Source of the DNA: Bacteroidota bacterium
GTDB lineage: Bacteria; Bacteroidota; Bacteroidia; AKYH767-A; 2013-40CM-41-45
NCBI GenBank assembly: GCA_003389385.1
Contig: QQVM01000021.1
Span: 188,937-252,936, forward strand
DNA length: 64,000 nucleotides
Direction of reading: 5' to 3'
Of the stretch, positions 46,137 through 55,182 are shown one piece after another (within the stretch, counting starts at the first letter, position 1; each line of letters begins with the position of its first letter). Under the pieces are notes generated by a model that had not been told where the DNA came from, did no database searches, and saw only the letters and a program-made list of their open reading frames with translations. The position numbers and the translations under genes are program-made.

Positions 46137-46913
46137 TCAGATCACTTCAAGGTCATCCTGTTTCAGCCATCCGACTGAGCCATTCGCAATTTTAACTTTT
46201 TTCCAGCCGGATAATTCATCAAGGATTTCGACCTTGGTTCCTTCGTGAAGAATGAACAAGTCGCTTCCTTGCGAATCAGGTGAGCTTTTTATGTAAGCGC
46301 TGGCTGTCATGATTACAGCAGTCCGGTCCTGATAAGTTTCCCTGAAACTTTTTTCAGCGATAAAATATGTTGTTGCAGCCATTACGATGCTGAAAAAAGC
46401 CATGATAAAATTTGCTTTACGTATTCTGTAGGATTCCCCAAAGAGATAAAGATATCCACTGAACAGAAAGAGCCACATGAAAATCACGGCAAGCACTGAC
46501 CATCCGAAGGGTGTCATCAGCCGAACGATTGATTTTATCCAGCGCTTGTAGAATATTTCAGGCATTGTTTCAATCCGGTCAACTGTTTTGAGATTTGCCA
46601 AAGTCAGGTTGAATCGAATGTCATCATCATCCGGACTCAGTTTAAGTGCACGTTCATAATTAACAATGGCACTTGCAATATTGCCGGTCTTGTAAAATGA
46701 GTTTCCCAGATTGAAATAGACTTCTGCTGAAACATAACCACTGTCAGTCAGCGATTGGTAAAGACTTGCAGCTTTGGTGAAATCTTTTTCCTGATATGCA
46801 GCATTTGCTTGCATATAAACTGATCCTGGATCTCCAAAAGCCAAAAGCCGCAGCGACATAAGACTCGCTGTGAGCAGAATCAGGTAAATCAGCTTGTTAA
46901 ATTTCTTGTTCAT
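46137..46913 (-). CDS. batE: BatE: TPR and SH3-domain protein of the Bat operon
   Basis: 258 residues. A signal peptide or N-terminal anchor is at 1-25. Two TPR units (about 32-105: AAYQEKDFTKAASLYQ, EVYFNLGNSFYKTGN, AIVNYERALKLSPD) are followed by two transmembrane helices (FGWSVLAVIFMWLFLFSGYLYL and FIMAFFSIVMAATTYFIA). A bacterial SH3 domain occupies about 190-258 (AYIKSSPDSQGSDLFILHEGTKVEI, GSVGWLKQDDLEVI). This is the standard BatE layout. It probably works with BatA-D at the inner membrane. It starts 8 bases after batD. Confidence 0.9.
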   Translation of the reverse strand: MNKKFNKLIYLILLTASLMSLRLLAFGDPGSVYMQANAAYQEKDFTKAASLYQSLTDSGYVSAEVYFNLGNSFYKTGNIASAIVNYERALKLSPDDDDIRFNLTLANLKTVDRIETMPEIFYKRWIKSIVRLMTPFGWSVLAVIFMWLFLFSGYLYLFGESYRIRKANFIMAFFSIVMAATTYFIAEKSFRETYQDRTAVIMTASAYIKSSPDSQGSDLFILHEGTKVEILDELSGWKKVKIANGSVGWLKQDDLEVI

Positions 46914-46921
46914 GCCAATGC

Positions 46922-48802
46922 TTAATTTTCTTCAATGCCTGAAATGGCTGTAATCGCATCTTTGTATAAATCTCCGGAAGTTGAACCTGAACTTCCTGCA
47001 AACCTGGTGAATTCAATTTTATCAATCACAGAAATGATATTGTTAACATTTTCTACTTTGATTCCTGAACTGATTAGAGCATCTGTTGCGGTTTCCTTCG
47101 AAAGGTCAGAAACCGGAATTTGAAGTTTGTCGCTCAGATATCCCCAAAGAGCATGCGATACTTCATCATAAAATTTATTTTTCTGATTGCTGTCAAGATA
47201 TTTCTTTGCAAGAGCCAACCGCTTTCGCGCCATCTTGTTTGCCTTTCTGCTTTTGATAAGTCCGCTTTGTCCTTTGAGACTTTCGCTTCTTCTTCTAATT
47301 AGAATAAGAAATCCGAATAGCAGAAGAGGGGAAACAAGCAGAGAGTAAAAGAGAATTGTTCCAAATAGCGGAGTCTGGATTTTTCTGAAGTCCGGAACAT
47401 TGGTTTTTATAAAGCGTATGTCTTTTCCCAACATTTGAACGTCAGACTTATTGCTAAAGGTGCCTCCGCTGCCGACTACCAGATTTTCATCACCTTTATT
47501 TACCTTGATAAGCAATTCACCGGCGGGAATTATCTGGTATTGCTTTTTATCAAGATCGAAGTAACTGAAATCAGAAACAGGTATTTTATATTCTCCTGGT
47601 GTTCTTGGAATGAGCAAATATTCAAAAGTCTTGTGGCCTGAAACGCCTGATGCATTGGCTGAAATGTTGGAGTTCTCTTTCGGATCGTAAGATTCAAAGT
47701 CCGGTGGTACATCTACCTGAGGTGATTCGATTAGTTTGATATTGCCTTTTCCGTTGATTTTGATTTTCAGTGTAACCGGTTCGTGGGCTTTAACTTCCTG
47801 CTTGTCCAGACTTACTTCACATGAGAATCTGCCCACAGCTCCGCTGAAGCCTTGTGGTGCATTTTCAGGAAGTTCTTTCACGTTGATCCTTATCGGTTCG
47901 CTTCGGACAGGAACTTTTATATCCTGCACATTGCCTCCGAAAAACGGATTATTGAAGAAGGGGTCGTTGAAGAATTGGTCAAAAGGATCGTTGCTTCTGC
48001 TTTGCCTTTTTACCTGCACGCGGGCGATCACATCACCTTCCATGGATTCAACTTGCAAGGCCCCGCTTCGTTGAGGAAAAATTATCAGCTTTTTAATATC
48101 AGCAACTTTATAATTCACACCATCTACATTTTCCACTCTGAATTCAGGTTGCTGTGATAAAGTGATATCCTGTGTCCAGAAACCGTTCATGGCCGGTATT
48201 TTATCGATTGAATAATTCAGCAGAGTTACTTTCGTATAGAGACGGTAAGTGACTGAAATTGCTTCGCCCCTGTAAACATTGGTTTTATCTACGCTTGCTC
48301 GAAGGAATACATTTTTACCGTCGACTTGTCCCTGGCCCGAAGCATCCTGCTTGTTTTGCTGTCCGGAGCTGCCTTTCACTACATTGATCGTAAAAGCATT
48401 GCTGATCACACGTCCGGCGCTGCCTGTTATTTCTGCACCCTGAAACTTAAAGCTTCCCTCAGAAAGGGCCTGCAGAATATATGTGTATGAAATGCTCTGT
48501 GTGATGGAGCCGTTTATGATCTGGACACTGCTTGACTGGCTTGGTCCGGCCAAAATATTGAAACCTGAGAAGGAAGGTGCTTTGAAATTCTTTCCATTGC
48601 CGTTGAATGAAAATGTGACCTGAACCTGTTCGCCGACAGAAACTGTTTGCGGGGATACGCTCGCGGTGAACTTCTCATCCTGTGCATACAGGTTTAGCGT
48701 TGTAAGTGAAATAAGTAGCAGACATAATAAAGTGAAACAAGAAAGAACTCCAGTTGCTTTCCTGTGATTCGCTTCAATTGACTTTTCAATGTTCAAATTC
48801 AT
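46922..48802 (-). CDS. batD: BatD: oxygen-tolerance family protein
   Basis: 626 residues. Signal sequence with a long charged N-region (cleavage likely near LYAQ, about residue 41). The periplasmic part is a series of beta-sandwich domains with the BatD signatures FTASVSPQTVSVGEQVQVTFSFNGNG, VFLRASVDKTNVYRGEAISVTYRLY and CEVSLDKQEVKAHEPVTLKIKINGKGN. One transmembrane helix lies near 483-505 (LFYSLLVSPLLLFGFLILI), and a cytoplasmic tail of about 120 residues follows. Gly/Ser/Asn-rich patches (DPFDQFFNDPFFNNPFFGG) lie between domains. In the Bat operon it is preceded by the GNAT gene with a 4-base overlap. Confidence 0.92.
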   Translation of the reverse strand: MNLNIEKSIEANHRKATGVLSCFTLLCLLLISLTTLNLYAQDEKFTASVSPQTVSVGEQVQVTFSFNGNGKNFKAPSFSGFNILAGPSQSSSVQIINGSITQSISYTYILQALSEGSFKFQGAEITGSAGRVISNAFTINVVKGSSGQQNKQDASGQGQVDGKNVFLRASVDKTNVYRGEAISVTYRLYTKVTLLNYSIDKIPAMNGFWTQDITLSQQPEFRVENVDGVNYKVADIKKLIIFPQRSGALQVESMEGDVIARVQVKRQSRSNDPFDQFFNDPFFNNPFFGGNVQDIKVPVRSEPIRINVKELPENAPQGFSGAVGRFSCEVSLDKQEVKAHEPVTLKIKINGKGNIKLIESPQVDVPPDFESYDPKENSNISANASGVSGHKTFEYLLIPRTPGEYKIPVSDFSYFDLDKKQYQIIPAGELLIKVNKGDENLVVGSGGTFSNKSDVQMLGKDIRFIKTNVPDFRKIQTPLFGTILFYSLLVSPLLLFGFLILIRRRSESLKGQSGLIKSRKANKMARKRLALAKKYLDSNQKNKFYDEVSHALWGYLSDKLQIPVSDLSKETATDALISSGIKVENVNNIISVIDKIEFTRFAGSSGSTSGDLYKDAITAISGIEEN

Positions 48803-49332
48803 TTTTCACCTTTCGCTTTTCTCCAGTCATCAATTGAAATGGAATATTTTTCGCAAAGATAGCCGTGTCCTTCAAAATCAGTTTCGTGTTTCATCCCGAT
48901 TTTACGCAGAACTTTTGAGGAAGCGGGATTCTCTGCAACAGTTTTTCCGATTATTCTTTCAAGTAATAGTGTGCCGAAACCGAAATTGATGCAGGCTGAA
49001 GCTGCTTCGGTGGCAAGTCCCTTGTTTCTGTATTCCGGTAAGACCCTCATCCCAAGACTCACTTCTCCCGTCTTATCGTCCCTAAGCATCGAACACCATC
49101 CACTGAAATTTACTTCATCCTTTAGTATCATTGCCCATTTTCCAAATCCTTCTGTTGCATTTTCAGAAAATGAATTGATTTCATTTAATGCTTCTTCAAG
49201 CCCAGAAAGTTTTTGGTCTTCAGTGTAACGTGTTGACTTCTCATCCTGAGAAAGGCTTATCAGCCCCAGGGCATCTCCAGAATTGAAATTCCTGATCAAT
49301 AATCTTTCTGTATGAAGTTCAAAGTTTACCAT
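48799..49332 (-). CDS. GNAT family N-acetyltransferase (RimJ/RimL type)
   Basis: 177 residues. TERLLIRNFNSGDA at the N terminus and the acetyl-CoA motif VLPEYRNKGLATEAASACINFGF (R/Q-x-x-G-x-G/A) place it in the RimJ/RimL-like GNAT group; IIGKTVAENPASSKVLRKIGM is the usual C-terminal segment. The substrate could be an N-terminal amine or a small molecule. It is embedded in the Bat operon between batC (7-base overlap) and batD (4-base ATGA overlap), which argues for co-translation and not a recent loose insertion. The usual Bat operon does not carry it. Confidence 0.88.
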   Translation of the reverse strand: MVNFELHTERLLIRNFNSGDALGLISLSQDEKSTRYTEDQKLSGLEEALNEINSFSENATEGFGKWAMILKDEVNFSGWCSMLRDDKTGEVSLGMRVLPEYRNKGLATEAASACINFGFGTLLLERIIGKTVAENPASSKVLRKIGMKHETDFEGHGYLCEKYSISIDDWRKAKGEK

Positions 49333-50087
49333 TTCTTGTCAATGTTCGCTTTCACTGCTTCTTTCTTGATCAGCTTTTTTTGAGTTTTCTTCTCATCATT
49401 GTTCAAAGCCTGAAGAATTTTTTCAGCATCTTCTTTCGAGATTTCATTTTTATTCTTTTGTGCTGATTTGTTTTCCTGTTGTTCTTTCTGCTCATTTTTA
49501 TCCTGAGCAGACTGATTTTCCTGCTGATCCTGTTTTTGTTTATCCTGGTCTTGCTTGTTCTTATCCTGGTTCTGCTTGTCCTGGTTTTGCTTTTCGTCTT
49601 TATTCTGATCCTGCTTATTCTGTTGTTGTTGCAACATGGATTGAGCATAAGCAAGGTTGTATCTGGTATCTTCATCCGCAGGATTCAGTTTAAGCGCATT
49701 CTTATAAGCATCGATACTTTCCTTATACTTTTTTTCTTTCAGATAAGTATTGCCAAGGTTGTGATATGCATTAGATCTTGCGTTTTCTTTTAATTCCTTA
49801 TTTCCCGCGACAGACTGGTAGTATTTCTCTGCCTCTTCAAATTTATCCTGCTTGTACAGTGAGTTGCCGAGATTGTATTTTCCTGGTGTTGAGTTTTGAT
49901 TTTTCTCCAGTGACTTTCTGTAATTAAGCTCGGCTTCTGTATATTTCTTTTCTTCGTAATGCTCATTGCCTTTACGAATCAGCTTTCTTTCATTTTGTGC
50001 AAATACGTTCTGTGCAGCAAACTGGATCAGGCAAATTAGAAGCATGTGCCTGAACAACTGAGGATATTTTATTTTTATTCCACTCAT
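49326..50087 (-). CDS. batC: BatC: TPR protein of the Bat operon
   Basis: 253 residues. A signal peptide or anchor ends near residue 30 (NVFAQ). Three TPRs cover about 38-155 (GNEHYEEKKYTEAELNYRKSL, YNLGNSLYKQDKFEEAEKYYQ, YHNLGNTYLKEKKYKESIDAYKNALKLNP). A 65-residue low-complexity linker of Q, K, D, N and E follows (about 160-225). The C terminus has a helical KEDAEKILQALNNDEKKTQKK. The arrangement is typical of BatC. It overlaps the GNAT gene by 7 bases and begins 1 base after batB. Confidence 0.9.
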   Translation of the reverse strand: MSGIKIKYPQLFRHMLLICLIQFAAQNVFAQNERKLIRKGNEHYEEKKYTEAELNYRKSLEKNQNSTPGKYNLGNSLYKQDKFEEAEKYYQSVAGNKELKENARSNAYHNLGNTYLKEKKYKESIDAYKNALKLNPADEDTRYNLAYAQSMLQQQQNKQDQNKDEKQNQDKQNQDKNKQDQDKQKQDQQENQSAQDKNEQKEQQENKSAQKNKNEISKEDAEKILQALNNDEKKTQKKLIKKEAVKANIDKKW

Positions 50088-50088
50088 C

Positions 50089-51135
50089 TTACTTCATCTT
50101 TTCTGGTGTACCAAAGAGTTTCAGTTTTTCTATCATTCGGGATCGACGGCTTCCTGTAAGGCTCTCCATGAACAAGAGCAGCAGGGCGGCGCCGATAAAA
50201 TACTGAAATCTGTCTTCATATCCGGTATACTGTTTCATGCCAAATGTCTTTTTCTCCATGCTGGCGATTTGTGAAAGCACTTTGTTCAGGCCGTCATCAG
50301 TATTAGTCGCGCGAATGTACTGGCCTTTTCCTTCATTGGCTATTCTTTGGAGTGTCACTTCATCAAGCTTCGAGAGCACTGTACTTCCGTTTTTGTCTTT
50401 GAGAAAGTCAACTTGGATCCCATTTCTGTAAACCGGAATCGGAGCACCTGCAGGAGATCCGAAACCTATGGTGTGAATGACCACACCTTGTGATGCGGCT
50501 TCGGCTGCAGCTGAAACGGCATCATCTTCATGATTTTCACCGTCTGTAATGATTATTAAAGCCTTGTGCTTGTTGTCTTCTCCAACAAAAGATTTCAATG
50601 AAAGTTCAATAGCAGCTCCGATGGCGGTTCCCTGGGTTGGAATGATATCGCTGTCGACCGAACTAAGGAACAGTTTTGCAGCGCCGTAATCAGATGTGAT
50701 GGGAAGTTGGACATATGCATGTCCTGCGAAGACAATAATGCCGATCCTGTCGTTTTCAAGCTTGTCAATAAGCCGTGAAATGGATTGCTTAGCTCTTTCC
50801 AGGCGATTCGGGCGAATGTCTTCAGCTTTCATGCTGTTGGAAATATCAAGCGCAATGATGACATCGACTCCTTCTCGTTTCACTTCTTCTAGCTTTGTTC
50901 CAATCTGAGGATTAGCCCAACCAATGACAAGGAAGGCATAAGCCAAAATGAAGAGCAACATTTTTATTACAGGCTTATTTCTGGAGCTGCTGTCTGTAAG
51001 TCTGTCTATTAACTTTTCATCGCCAATTTTTCCGGTAACTCTTTTTTTCCATCGATAATAGATGATATAAAAAATTAACATGACCGGAATGGCCAGCAAT
51101 GCATATAAGTGTTCCTGATGTGCGAATCTGAACAT
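50089..51135 (-). CDS. batB: BatB: von Willebrand factor A membrane protein
   Basis: 348 residues. Two N-terminal transmembrane helices (LYALLAIPVMLIFYIIYY and VIKMLLFILAYAFLVIGWANPQ) precede a VWA domain at about 88-285. The MIDAS is DISNSMKAEDIRPNRL (DxSxS), with T in GTAIGAAIE and D in ITDGENHEDD. A last helix lies near 310-328 (FQYFIGAALLLLFMESL). The VWA domain is predicted on the periplasmic face, where it could bind partner proteins through a divalent metal. It is followed 1 base later by batC and preceded by batA with a 2-base gap. Confidence 0.93.
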   Translation of the reverse strand: MFRFAHQEHLYALLAIPVMLIFYIIYYRWKKRVTGKIGDEKLIDRLTDSSSRNKPVIKMLLFILAYAFLVIGWANPQIGTKLEEVKREGVDVIIALDISNSMKAEDIRPNRLERAKQSISRLIDKLENDRIGIIVFAGHAYVQLPITSDYGAAKLFLSSVDSDIIPTQGTAIGAAIELSLKSFVGEDNKHKALIIITDGENHEDDAVSAAAEAASQGVVIHTIGFGSPAGAPIPVYRNGIQVDFLKDKNGSTVLSKLDEVTLQRIANEGKGQYIRATNTDDGLNKVLSQIASMEKKTFGMKQYTGYEDRFQYFIGAALLLLFMESLTGSRRSRMIEKLKLFGTPEKMK

Positions 51136-51137
51136 GA

Positions 51138-52133
51138 TCAGGGTAATGTTTTAAGCAATGTATTTCTGAGAAGAACTTCGATGCCTAACAATATCACTGC
51201 TAAGAATGCGAGGGGATAAAATTCTTCTGATTTATGACTGTATTCGGTTACGCTGATTTTTGTTTTTTCCATCTTGTCGATGTCATCGTAAATCTCTTTC
51301 AGTTTTGCAGTGCTTGTTGCTCTAAAGTATTTACCTCCAGATTCCTGAGCGATTTGTTGCAAAACCTCTTCATCAATTTGCACTTCCATGTTCTGGTACT
51401 GAATGCCAAAAGGTGTTTTAAAAGGGTAGGGGGCCAGTCCTTTGGTGCCTACGCCAATTGTATACACTCTGATGCCGAATGTCCTGGCAATTTCGCCTGC
51501 GGTAAGTGGCGCTATCGCACCGATATTGTTCACGCCATCGGTCAACAGAATAATCACTTTGCTTTTGGCTGTGCTGTTCCGTATCCTGTTCACGGCAGTT
51601 GCAAGTCCTTCGCCGATGGCTGTACCGTCTGCAAGCATTCCTGACTGTATTCCCTTGAAGAGATTTTTAATTACAGCATGATCTGTGGTGAGCGGACACT
51701 GAGTGAAGCTCTCTCCGCTGAATACTACCAGTCCGATACGGTCGTTCGGCCGTGAATCGATAAACTGTTCAGCGACTTTTTTGGCGGCCTCAATGCGGTT
51801 GGGTTTTAAATCTTCCGCAAGCATGCTCGCGGAAATATCCAGTGCCATGACAATGTCAATGCCCTGGGTGGTGATATTCTGACCACTGGAACTGGATTGT
51901 GGTCTTGCCAAAGCTACAATGAGTGCAGAGGCGGCCAATATTCTGAGTACGAATGGCAGATGCAAGAGTCGTTGACGTAAGGAAGGCCTGTAACCCTGCA
52001 GCATCCTGAATCCTGAAAAATTCAGGTAAGATGGTCTTTTACTTCGCAAATACCAGTAGACAAAAATCATCACCGGAATAGCGAGAAACAACCAGAGGAA
52101 TTCAGGATTCGAGAACTTTATTCCTGTCATCAT
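51138..52133 (-). CDS. batA: BatA: von Willebrand factor A membrane protein
   Basis: 331 residues (the gene starts with two ATGs; the first overlaps the stop of the upstream gene as ATGA). Same plan as BatB: two N-terminal helices (FLWLFLAIPVMIFVYWYL, FVLRILAASALIVALARPQ), a VWA domain with MIDAS DISASMLAEDLKPNRI, T in DGTAIGEGLA and D in LLTDGVNNIG, and a C-terminal helix (EFYPLAFLAVILLGIEVLL). The operon order BatA-BatB matches that of Bacteroides fragilis and other Bacteroidota, where the locus is linked to aerotolerance or surface stress; the molecular role is not settled. Confidence 0.93.
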   Translation of the reverse strand: MMTGIKFSNPEFLWLFLAIPVMIFVYWYLRSKRPSYLNFSGFRMLQGYRPSLRQRLLHLPFVLRILAASALIVALARPQSSSSGQNITTQGIDIVMALDISASMLAEDLKPNRIEAAKKVAEQFIDSRPNDRIGLVVFSGESFTQCPLTTDHAVIKNLFKGIQSGMLADGTAIGEGLATAVNRIRNSTAKSKVIILLTDGVNNIGAIAPLTAGEIARTFGIRVYTIGVGTKGLAPYPFKTPFGIQYQNMEVQIDEEVLQQIAQESGGKYFRATSTAKLKEIYDDIDKMEKTKISVTEYSHKSEEFYPLAFLAVILLGIEVLLRNTLLKTLP

Positions 52134-53140
52134 GTGCCTTCCTCCTTTTCTTTGAAGTCTGATTTGATAACCGGACGAGTCAGTTCAATGAATGCATAGG
52201 CATGGGACATAGCCATCTCATTCTCATCAGCAACAGGAATGGCTTTGGCAAACTTTACAAGGTCGGCAAGCTTGAGCACAGCACCAAGCTTTTCCAGTGC
52301 TTCCGGCGCGATCATGGTTCTTCTGAACCTGTCAAGAGTTTCGTCGGTAGTTAGTTCCGGAGCCATGATGTCGAAACGAAGCTGAATATAGTTTCTCAAA
52401 GTGTCAGCAACCTCGCTCTGGTATTTCTTGTAATAGCCCTGTTGCCAAAGTTTTTCGCTTTCGATTCTTTTCAATTCTTCCAGCGCGATTTCGTGTGCAG
52501 GTTTTTTCGGAGCTTCAAGAACTAAGGCAGGAGCCGGTTTTCGTTTTTTCAGATATCGTATCAGCAGTATAATTGCAAGAACAATCAATAATACAATTCC
52601 GGCGATTTGCAGAATTTCTTTCAGCGTGATTGGTAAATCAAGATTCGACTTGATGTCCCTGATATCCTGTTCGGGATCTACGTCCACGGTTTGAACTGAA
52701 ACCAGAAATGCCTCTGTGAGAAGAGTGTCGTAATTTCCATTTTGTGCGTTCTGCACTGCAAATTTCAAAGGCTCAATTACGTAATAACCGGAATCCCATG
52801 CGGTGAGGATAATTTCCTGCTTCAGAACTAAACTTTTTCCATCGGCAGATTTAACCGTATCTACCTGATTCAGCTGAACTATTTCGAATTTATTTACCGA
52901 ATCAGAAAGTGCAGGAAAAATAATCACACTTTGCTTTTCGGTAATTGCTTCAAGTCGCAGGGAAAATTGTTCGCCTATGCGAATCTGGTTGGTGTCGATG
53001 CTTGCCTTCACTGAAACGAGTCCTGATGAGGCATGAATATCTGTGGGGATTATACTGCACAATGCTGCAAGCAAGCTCAGGCAGAAAAGAAGTTCTTTTC
53101 TGATCGAATTTATTAATGAAAATGAGAAAAGTGCTTTCAC
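52130..53140 (-). CDS. BatD-like/DUF4381-type membrane protein between DUF58 and BatA
   Basis: 336 residues. N-terminal signal or anchor (LLFCLSLLAALCSIIPTDIHA), then a periplasmic beta-domain (SVKASIDTNQIRIGEQFSLRLEA) related to the first domain of BatD. One transmembrane helix lies near 181-203 (LQIAGIVLLIVLAIILLIRYLK), followed by a cytoplasmic helical tail (HEIALEELKRIESEKLWQQGYYKKYQSEVADTLRNYI). The tail resembles the C-terminal part of DUF4381 proteins found in MoxR-DUF58 operons. It overlaps both neighbours by 4 bases, so the MoxR-DUF58-this-BatA series is translationally coupled. Confidence 0.8.
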   Translation of the reverse strand: MKALFSFSLINSIRKELLFCLSLLAALCSIIPTDIHASSGLVSVKASIDTNQIRIGEQFSLRLEAITEKQSVIIFPALSDSVNKFEIVQLNQVDTVKSADGKSLVLKQEIILTAWDSGYYVIEPLKFAVQNAQNGNYDTLLTEAFLVSVQTVDVDPEQDIRDIKSNLDLPITLKEILQIAGIVLLIVLAIILLIRYLKKRKPAPALVLEAPKKPAHEIALEELKRIESEKLWQQGYYKKYQSEVADTLRNYIQLRFDIMAPELTTDETLDRFRRTMIAPEALEKLGAVLKLADLVKFAKAIPVADENEMAMSHAYAFIELTRPVIKSDFKEKEEGT

Positions 53141-54009
53141 TTTCTGCCTCTTCTTTTAAAAAGGTTCATCAATGGTTTTACATATGATTCGTTGGTTCTG
53201 ATTGAACATTGATCCACCCCGCATTTTGCAAAAGTTTCTTTCAGCTCTTTTTCCCAACGAAGTCTGCTGCTCACATATCCTTTTTTAAATCCAGAACTTC
53301 CTGTATCAACCACAATTATCTCACCTGTTTCCGAATCCCTCATCCTCACTAGTCCGATCCCTGATATGTCCTGTTCAAAAGGATCATACACCCTGAGAGC
53401 CACCACATCATGTTTTTTATTGGCGAGTTTAAGGGCATCTTCAAAATTATCATCCATAAAATCACTGATGACGAAACAGATACTTTTCTTTTTAATGACA
53501 TTCACCACATAACGCAATGCTTCACTGATATTCGTCTGCCGGTTTTGTGGCTCAAAGTTGATCAGTTCACGGATGATGCGAAGAATATGAGTCTTTCCTT
53601 TTTTCGGCGGAATGAATTTTTCAATTTTATCAGTGAAAAAGATAAGACCGATTTTGTCGTTGTTTTGAATTGCAGAGAAGGAGAGTACAGCACACAATTC
53701 TATCAGAAGATCTTTTTTAAACTGTTCTCTTGTGCCGAATTCACCGGATGCGCTCAGGTCCACAAGCAACATAACTGTGAGCTCCCTTTCTTCTTCAAAA
53801 ACTTTTACAAATGGGTGTCCGAAGCGAGCTGTGACGTTCCAGTCGATCGTGCGTATGTCATCACCTGGCATGTATTCACGCACCTCGCTGAAGGCCATTC
53901 CTCTGCCTTTAAAAGCGCTGTGATATTCTCCGGAGAAAATATGAGAAGAAAGTCCGCGGGTTTTAATTTCGATCTTCCTTACTTTACGCAGCAGCTCCGT
54001 TGTTTCCAT
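53137..54009 (-). CDS. DUF58 family VWA-like protein
   Basis: 290 residues. Signatures: KTRGLSSHIFSGEYHSAFKGRGMAFSEVREYMPGDDIRTIDWNVTAR, the strongly conserved DUF58 start, and the MIDAS-like DLSASGEFG (DxSxS). No membrane helices, so it is cytoplasmic. DUF58 proteins partner with MoxR AAA+ ATPases, with which they are thought to act as metal- or cofactor-insertion or folding modules. The gene follows moxR by 46 bases and overlaps the next gene by 4 bases. There is a basic patch at the C terminus (LFKRRGRK). Confidence 0.92.
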   Translation of the reverse strand: METTELLRKVRKIEIKTRGLSSHIFSGEYHSAFKGRGMAFSEVREYMPGDDIRTIDWNVTARFGHPFVKVFEEERELTVMLLVDLSASGEFGTREQFKKDLLIELCAVLSFSAIQNNDKIGLIFFTDKIEKFIPPKKGKTHILRIIRELINFEPQNRQTNISEALRYVVNVIKKKSICFVISDFMDDNFEDALKLANKKHDVVALRVYDPFEQDISGIGLVRMRDSETGEIIVVDTGSSGFKKGYVSSRLRWEKELKETFAKCGVDQCSIRTNESYVKPLMNLFKRRGRK

Positions 54010-54055
54010 TCTTTCAATTTAGTTAAACAAGTCCTGAATAAATATTAAGGATCTG

Positions 54056-55039
54056 TTAAGGCACTTCTACGGAGTTAAGGATTTCTGATACAATAGCCTC
54101 GGAGGTAACGTTTTCAGCTTCTGCCTCGTACGTAAGTCCAATTCGGTGCCTCATCACATCGTGGCAAATAGCTCTTACGTCTTCAGGAATCACATATCCT
54201 CTTCTCTTTATGAATGCATAAGCTTTTGACGCCAATGCCAGATTGATGCTTGCTCTTGGAGAACCTCCGTAGCTAATCAGCTGCTTGAGTCTTCCAAGAT
54301 TATAGTCCTGCGGATTTCTGCTTGCGAACACAATGTCCACGATATACTTCTCGATTTTCTCATCCATGTAAACTTCACGGATCATATTTCGTGCTTTGAG
54401 GATGTCCTCGGGTTTAATCACGGCATTCACTTTTGGAAATTCATTTCCAATGTTTTGTCTGATGATCAGCTTTTCCTCCTCTTTACCAGGGTAACCTATC
54501 ACTACTTTCAGCATAAACCTGTCTACCTGCGCTTCAGGGAGCGGATATGTTCCTTCCTGTTCAATTGGATTCTGAGTGGCTAAAACCAGGAATGGTTCTT
54601 CAAGGCTAAATGTGTTTTCACCAATGGTGACTTGCCTCTCCTGCATGGCTTCGAGCAATGCGCTCTGCACTTTCGCCGGGGCTCTGTTTATTTCATCAGC
54701 TAAAATGAAGTTGGCAAAGATAGGTCCTTTACGTACTGTAAATGTTTCCTGCTTTTGATTGTAGATCATTGTCCCTATCAAGTCTGCCGGGAGGAGGTCG
54801 GGAGTAAATTGTATCCGGTTGAATTTAGCCTGAATGCTGGAAGCAAGTGATTTGATCGCGAGCGTTTTTGCAAGTCCTGGCACACCTTCCAGGAGAATGT
54901 GTCCGTTGCCCAGGAGCCCAATCAGAAGTCTTTCGGTCATGTATTTTTGTCCGACTATCACCTTGCCCAACTCCATACTCAGCATATCCACAAAAGCGGA
55001 TTCCCTGTGAATCTTTTCATTGATTTCTTTAATGTCCAT
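54056..55039 (-). CDS. MoxR family AAA+ ATPase
   Basis: 327 residues from the ATG at 55039; a longer frame opens at 55117, but MDIKEINEKI fits the family start better. The AAA+ module has Walker A LEGVPGLAKTLAIKS, Walker B FILADEINRAPAKVQSALLEAMQE, a sensor 1 in FLVLATQNPIEQEGTYPLPEAQVDRFM and the C-terminal lid (YGGSPRASINLALASKAYAFIKRRGYVIPEDV). It is the first gene of the Bat operon and supplies the ATPase for its VWA proteins. The group moxR-DUF58-BatD-like-batA-batB-batC-GNAT-batD-batE-yfcE runs leftward with short gaps. Confidence 0.94.
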   Translation of the reverse strand: MDIKEINEKIHRESAFVDMLSMELGKVIVGQKYMTERLLIGLLGNGHILLEGVPGLAKTLAIKSLASSIQAKFNRIQFTPDLLPADLIGTMIYNQKQETFTVRKGPIFANFILADEINRAPAKVQSALLEAMQERQVTIGENTFSLEEPFLVLATQNPIEQEGTYPLPEAQVDRFMLKVVIGYPGKEEEKLIIRQNIGNEFPKVNAVIKPEDILKARNMIREVYMDEKIEKYIVDIVFASRNPQDYNLGRLKQLISYGGSPRASINLALASKAYAFIKRRGYVIPEDVRAICHDVMRHRIGLTYEAEAENVTSEAIVSEILNSVEVP

Positions 55040-55148
55040 AATGCTATAAATGTTTATTACCGAAATGCGGTCTTGAGCTGTGCTTGCTCCGTAAAAATTA
55101 AATGCACAAAACGACATTCCGTCTGCATGCAGAAGTGTGCAATTTTAT

Positions 55149-55156
55149 CAAAATTA
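55149..55156 (-). promoter_or_regulatory. possible -7 box (TAATTTTG) upstream of moxR
   Basis: Exact TAnnTTTG match on the minus strand, about 110 bases before the moxR ATG at 55039. No TTTG -33 element was found at the usual distance. It implies a leader of about 100 bases if used. Confidence 0.35.
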
Positions 55157-55182
55157 GAGTGAAATAAAAATGAATGGCTTGG

